Assembly (NCBI RefSeq): GCF_020037125.1
Contig: NZ_JAIQDG010000040.1
Coordinates: forward strand, 40,964 to 104,963
Reading direction: 5' to 3'
Origin: Myxococcus sp. RHSTA-1-4
GTDB taxonomy: Bacteria > Myxococcota > Myxococcia > Myxococcales > Myxococcaceae
DNA: 64,000 nucleotides
The translations under genes and the position numbers were made by a program. Positions 61,199-64,000 of this stretch are shown here, piece by piece. The notes under the pieces are model-generated. The model was not told where the DNA came from. It searched no databases and worked only from the letters and a program-made list of their open reading frames with translations. Position 1 is the stretch's first letter; the number at the start of each line of letters is the position of its first letter.

Positions 61199-62848
61199 CT
61201 ATTCAAGGCCCGGGAAGAGCCTCTTCAGGGCTTCGAGTGCGGCCTGCTCTGCCTCATCGGGCGTCTTCATCGTCGGCACACCCCCTGCGCGGTGGTACCA
61301 GGGCCCGAACTGGTCATCAATCACGCCAGCGGCCCTCCGCACGTCATCCGCCGAGGGCGCTGGCCGAGCCCTGCTGAACTTGTCCCAGAGCATGTTGATG
61401 CGACTGTGGATGGGATACTCCACCATCGCCAGGTTGCTCGCGGCATTGATGTCCTCGGCAGGCAGGAGGTGGGCATATTGGAGGGGACGTCGATGATGAA
61501 CCGGCCACTGTGCGGGGAGCGAGTCCATGACCGGCGCGAGGCGGGGATGAAGTGCCTTGTAATATCTGCGCGCTTTCGCCCTGATGATGTCCTTCTCGTC
61601 CGGGGTCAGCGGCGAGGCAGCGAGTTGCTCGATACGTGCCATCAACGCGCGTAGTTCCTGCCGCTCCCCTGCGCTCAGGGCCTTCTCCCCTTCGAGCTGT
61701 ACCTTCGCCCACAGCCGCTCGAAGGCCCGCCTCTCACCGCCCGACAGCCGCGCCAGCATCGTACGCAGCCAGCCGGCCGCGGCTTCCTTGCCCCTGCGCA
61801 GCGCCTTCAGGACGATGCCGCCACCTCGCACCGCCCAGAAGCCCGCGCTCTTGGCGAGGACGCCTCCCACGTACCACAGCGCCAGTTCCTCCACGCCCCG
61901 CCGCGCCAGCCACGAAAACCCCTCGTGCACGCCCTCTCGCCAGCGCCGCAGGATGTCCTCGTGCAGCGCCCGGTACTCAGCGACGGCGTCATCGTCGAGC
62001 CCGGCCGGGGGTGAGGCCCGCACCACCCGCGCGCCCTCCACCCAACCTCCCGCTCGCGCCTCGCCCTCGCGGTGCACCAGCACCCATTCCACCCGCACCG
62101 CGCGCGGCCCCAGCCCCTCCATGAAGGGCAGCAGCACCTTCACTCCCGCGCCGCGAACCGCCTCGGACACTGGCCGGGCCCCACCGCCGACTCCCCGGTG
62201 CGTTACCTGGAAGCTCCTCAGCTCCCAGCCCTCCACACGCCCGTCCTCCAGGCGGGCCTCCGCCACGACCCGGGCAGCACCTCCGGCGGGGACCTCCACC
62301 GCGCGCAGCAGCCTGCCCAGCTCCTCCGTCGAGGACTCGATGGCCGGCGTCGGTGTGCCCTCCCAGCGCACGGGCAACGACTTCGCTTCCGGGGGACGCC
62401 GGGCGTGAGCGCCTGACTCGTAGTCCACTGCCCAGCGCGACTCCTGCCGCCGCAGCACCAGCCGCACCTCTCCGGTGCGCCGCATGGCGTACGTCTCGAA
62501 GACCGTCCGCAACGAGGAGAGGGTCGCGTCCACATCGACCGGCCGCCCAATGGGGCCTCCGCGACCGGAGGACTCATACGCCACCAGCGTCAGCGCACCC
62601 CGCTCTGCCCAGAACGTGAAGGCGAGGCGCGCCCCCACCTCGTGCACACCAGCGGCCACGGCCTGGACCTGGGATACCTCTCGCGACGCCTCGGCGCTCG
62701 TGGCCTGCTCCAGCGCGGCCTCGTCCATGCCGGCGGGCAGGCCGTTCCCCACCCACACCGTGCCGCCCGAGCCGTCGTGCGTCGTCGCACAGCCGGTCCA
62801 CACCAGGGAGAGGGCGAGGAGGGCCGCTACAGCGAGGATGCGCGTCAT
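61199..62848 (-). CDS. Putative lipoprotein toxin with C-terminal HNH-like domain
   Basis: A 549-residue protein. Its first 20 residues (MTRILAVAALL... VWTGC) are a type II signal-like segment, although Trp at -3 is atypical. Residues ~20-280 are a beta-rich, probably delivery-related region. A helical segment follows (~285-440, ALWYVGGVLAKSAGFWAV, RLSGGERRAFERLW). The C-terminus, residues 448-488, reads WPVHHRRPLQ, INAASNLAMV, YPIHSRIN: the His-Asn-His pattern of HNH-type nuclease toxins. Two paralogous SUKH-like genes lie directly downstream. SitA toxins of Myxococcus are lipoproteins exchanged between cells with adjacent immunity genes; this may be a related system. Confidence 0.7.
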   Translation of the reverse strand: MTRILAVAALLALSLVWTGCATTHDGSGGTVWVGNGLPAGMDEAALEQATSAEASREVSQVQAVAAGVHEVGARLAFTFWAERGALTLVAYESSGRGGPIGRPVDVDATLSSLRTVFETYAMRRTGEVRLVLRRQESRWAVDYESGAHARRPPEAKSLPVRWEGTPTPAIESSTEELGRLLRAVEVPAGGAARVVAEARLEDGRVEGWELRSFQVTHRGVGGGARPVSEAVRGAGVKVLLPFMEGLGPRAVRVEWVLVHREGEARAGGWVEGARVVRASPPAGLDDDAVAEYRALHEDILRRWREGVHEGFSWLARRGVEELALWYVGGVLAKSAGFWAVRGGGIVLKALRRGKEAAAGWLRTMLARLSGGERRAFERLWAKVQLEGEKALSAGERQELRALMARIEQLAASPLTPDEKDIIRAKARRYYKALHPRLAPVMDSLPAQWPVHHRRPLQYAHLLPAEDINAASNLAMVEYPIHSRINMLWDKFSRARPAPSADDVRRAAGVIDDQFGPWYHRAGGVPTMKTPDEAEQAALEALKRLFPGLE

Positions 62849-63001
62849 GCCGTCCGTGCCTTTCCAGTCCCAGCAAAGCTCATGGGGTTGCTGCGGTGAG
62901 TTCCCGGAGCCCCCTCCCAGAAAGGCTCCTCTGTGTTCCCCGATGTCACCTACCACGCATAGTCTGCGGCCGGACCAATCATCCGGGGAGCGAGGGAGTC
63001 G

Positions 63002-63562
63002 ATGCCCCAGCGAGAGGTGAGGTCGGAGGGGCAGTCGGGAATGGGGCCGCGCGCGCTCAGTCCTTCGGAGTTCGCAGCCAAATGGAGCGGCAGCACGCGA
63101 AACGAGCGCGCCGCGACCCAGGAGCACTACATCGACCTGTGCCGGATGCTCGGTGTGGACACGCCGAACGAGGCCGACCCTCACGGCGAGTGGTACGCCT
63201 TCGAGAAGGGAGCGGAGAAACAGGACGGCTCGGACGGCTTCGCCGACGTCTGGAAGCGCGGCCACTTCGCCTGGGAGTACAAGGGCAAGCACAAGAACCT
63301 GGAGAAGGCCTACCAGCAGCTCCTCCAGTACCGGGAGTCCCTGGAGAACCCTCCCCTCCTGGTGGTGTGTGACCTGGAGAACCTCGAGGTCCACACCAAC
63401 TTCACCGGCACGAAGAAGGTGGTCCACCGCTTCACCCTGGAGGACCTCCGCAACGACCCGACCGAGCCCCTGCGCGTGCTGAGGGCACTCATGCGTGAGC
63501 CGGATGCACTCCGGCCACCCGCCGGCTGGATTCCACCCGCCGGGTGGAAGCCCGGCTCGTAG
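63002..63562 (+). CDS. Stand-alone MmeI-type N-terminal nuclease domain (probable truncation)
   Basis: A 186-residue protein resembling the N-terminal endonuclease region of MmeI/type IIL DNA methyltransferase-nucleases: SPSEFAAKWSGSTRNERAAT, HYIDLCRMLGVDTPNE, and a PD-(D/E)xK core with GFADVWKRGHFAWEYKGKHK (Asp and E-x-K). The methyltransferase and target-recognition parts that make such enzymes ~900-1000 residues long are absent: the frame ends in a short Pro/Gly/Trp tail (PPAGWIPPAGWKPGS). Without its methyltransferase it is either a decayed remnant or a captured domain. ATG 63041 is an alternative start with a better ribosome site (GGAGGGG). Confidence 0.75.
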   Translation: MPQREVRSEGQSGMGPRALSPSEFAAKWSGSTRNERAATQEHYIDLCRMLGVDTPNEADPHGEWYAFEKGAEKQDGSDGFADVWKRGHFAWEYKGKHKNLEKAYQQLLQYRESLENPPLLVVCDLENLEVHTNFTGTKKVVHRFTLEDLRNDPTEPLRVLRALMREPDALRPPAGWIPPAGWKPGS

Positions 63563-63596
63563 TTCAGCAATTCAATTTCAACCAAAGGAGGGGATG

Positions 63597-63896
63597 ATGA
63601 TCTCCGCACCGAAGCAGAACCTGGCAGTTATCGTCGGAGCATACTGGTTGGTGTTCACGCTGCAGGGCTGTCAGCCGCCCGACGGGCACGGCGAGGTCGG
63701 GTGGCCGGGCGAGCACACCCCCCGCGTCGGGGAGCCGTGCGCCGAGCCCGGGGAGCTGCGGTGCTCCGCCCCTCCCAAGGACTCCCGCGCGGTGCTCCGG
63801 TGCGACGGCGGCGAGTGGTCCCCGCTCCGCGAGTGCGCGGGGGAGGCGTCATGCAACTGGGCGGGCCCGAGGGAGGCGTACTGCGCGGGCCCGTGA
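63597..63896 (+). CDS. Small Cys-rich lipoprotein
   Basis: A 99-residue precursor. Signal MISAPKQNLAVIVGAYWLVFTLQG ends in LQGC, a good lipobox. The mature part is ~75 residues with seven further Cys (CAEPGELRC, LRC, REC, ASC, YC), suggesting disulfide bonds outside the cytoplasm. AAAGGAGGGG directly precedes the ATG (a tandem ATG three bases earlier is also possible). I do not recognise the family. It follows the nuclease remnant by 35 bp. Confidence 0.7.
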   Translation: MISAPKQNLAVIVGAYWLVFTLQGCQPPDGHGEVGWPGEHTPRVGEPCAEPGELRCSAPPKDSRAVLRCDGGEWSPLRECAGEASCNWAGPREAYCAGP

Positions 63897-63963
63897 TCTG
63901 CAGTCCAACAATCCAACTTCACCCTAAACAGCTTCGGGAAATTAGCTAAAGGTGAAGGCCGGC

Positions 63964-64000
63964 ATGCTCAAAGGACGAGCGAAGTTGATTCGTTCGGTGC
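63964..64000 (+). CDS. Start of a further gene (truncated by window)
   Basis: ATG at 63964 begins MLKGRAKLIRSV and stays open to the edge; AAAGGTGAAGG lies a few bases upstream. Only 12 codons are visible, so nothing can be said of function. The AT-rich sequence before it resembles that before the Cys-rich lipoprotein gene. Confidence 0.35.
   Translation, partial: MLKGRAKLIRSV

Overview
The window is very GC-rich, with long antisense open frames. It carries gene types typical of Myxococcaceae (Myxococcus, Corallococcus or Pyxidicoccus): two Ser/Thr kinase–ATPase fusions, a sigma-54 enhancer-binding protein, single-domain response regulators, a chemoreceptor without a CheR-tether end, and a lipoprotein-toxin/immunity cluster. 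No rRNA, tRNA, CRISPR array or complete insertion sequence was seen. I infer a chromosomal segment of a predatory or social myxobacterium; species cannot be settled by eye.

Layout. 1–6.2 kb: end of a zinc peptidase and a giant repetitive protein. 6.2–17.9 kb: YceI protein divergent from a sigma-54 activator, an inactive-looking rhomboid homologue, small proteins, a thiolase, kinase-ATPase 1, an S1 protease lipoprotein and a response regulator. 17.9–22.7 kb (minus): a urate-to-ureidoglycolate operon (flavoprotein urate hydroxylase candidate, allantoinase, allantoicase, OHCU decarboxylase, HIU hydrolase) with ATGA-type overlaps. 22.8–26.7 kb (plus): P5C dehydrogenase, a mutarotase-like epimerase and a bactofilin-like membrane protein. 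26.7–34.6 kb: P450, then a LysR gene divergent from a five-gene acyl-CoA dehydrogenase/phosphotransferase/SDR operon that resembles 4-hydroxyacid catabolism, then an Ada-like regulator.

34.7–40.7 kb: a GST, an array of six palindromic ~96-bp repeats, a TetR regulator whose frame does not close, DoxX, and metY–metX preceded by a Met-rich leader ORF and a terminator-like hairpin. 40.7–59.8 kb: kinase-ATPase 2 with a degenerate cyclase domain, a TrkA-type channel protein, TatC (with a large insertion) and TatB, an MFS transporter, a chemoreceptor divergent from a histone-deacetylase-family enzyme, a response regulator, an SDR, PyrF, a class A PBP, an RluA-type pseudouridine synthase and a pentapeptide-repeat protein.

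59.8–64 kb is the accessory end: a lipoprotein with a C-terminal HNH-like toxin domain followed by two paralogous SUKH-like putative immunity genes, a stand-alone nuclease domain that looks like the broken N-terminus of an MmeI-type restriction enzyme, a Cys-rich small lipoprotein, and the start of another gene. The most notable candidates are this toxin locus, the repeat array at 35.5–36.1 kb and the possible Met attenuator at 37.9–38.0 kb.
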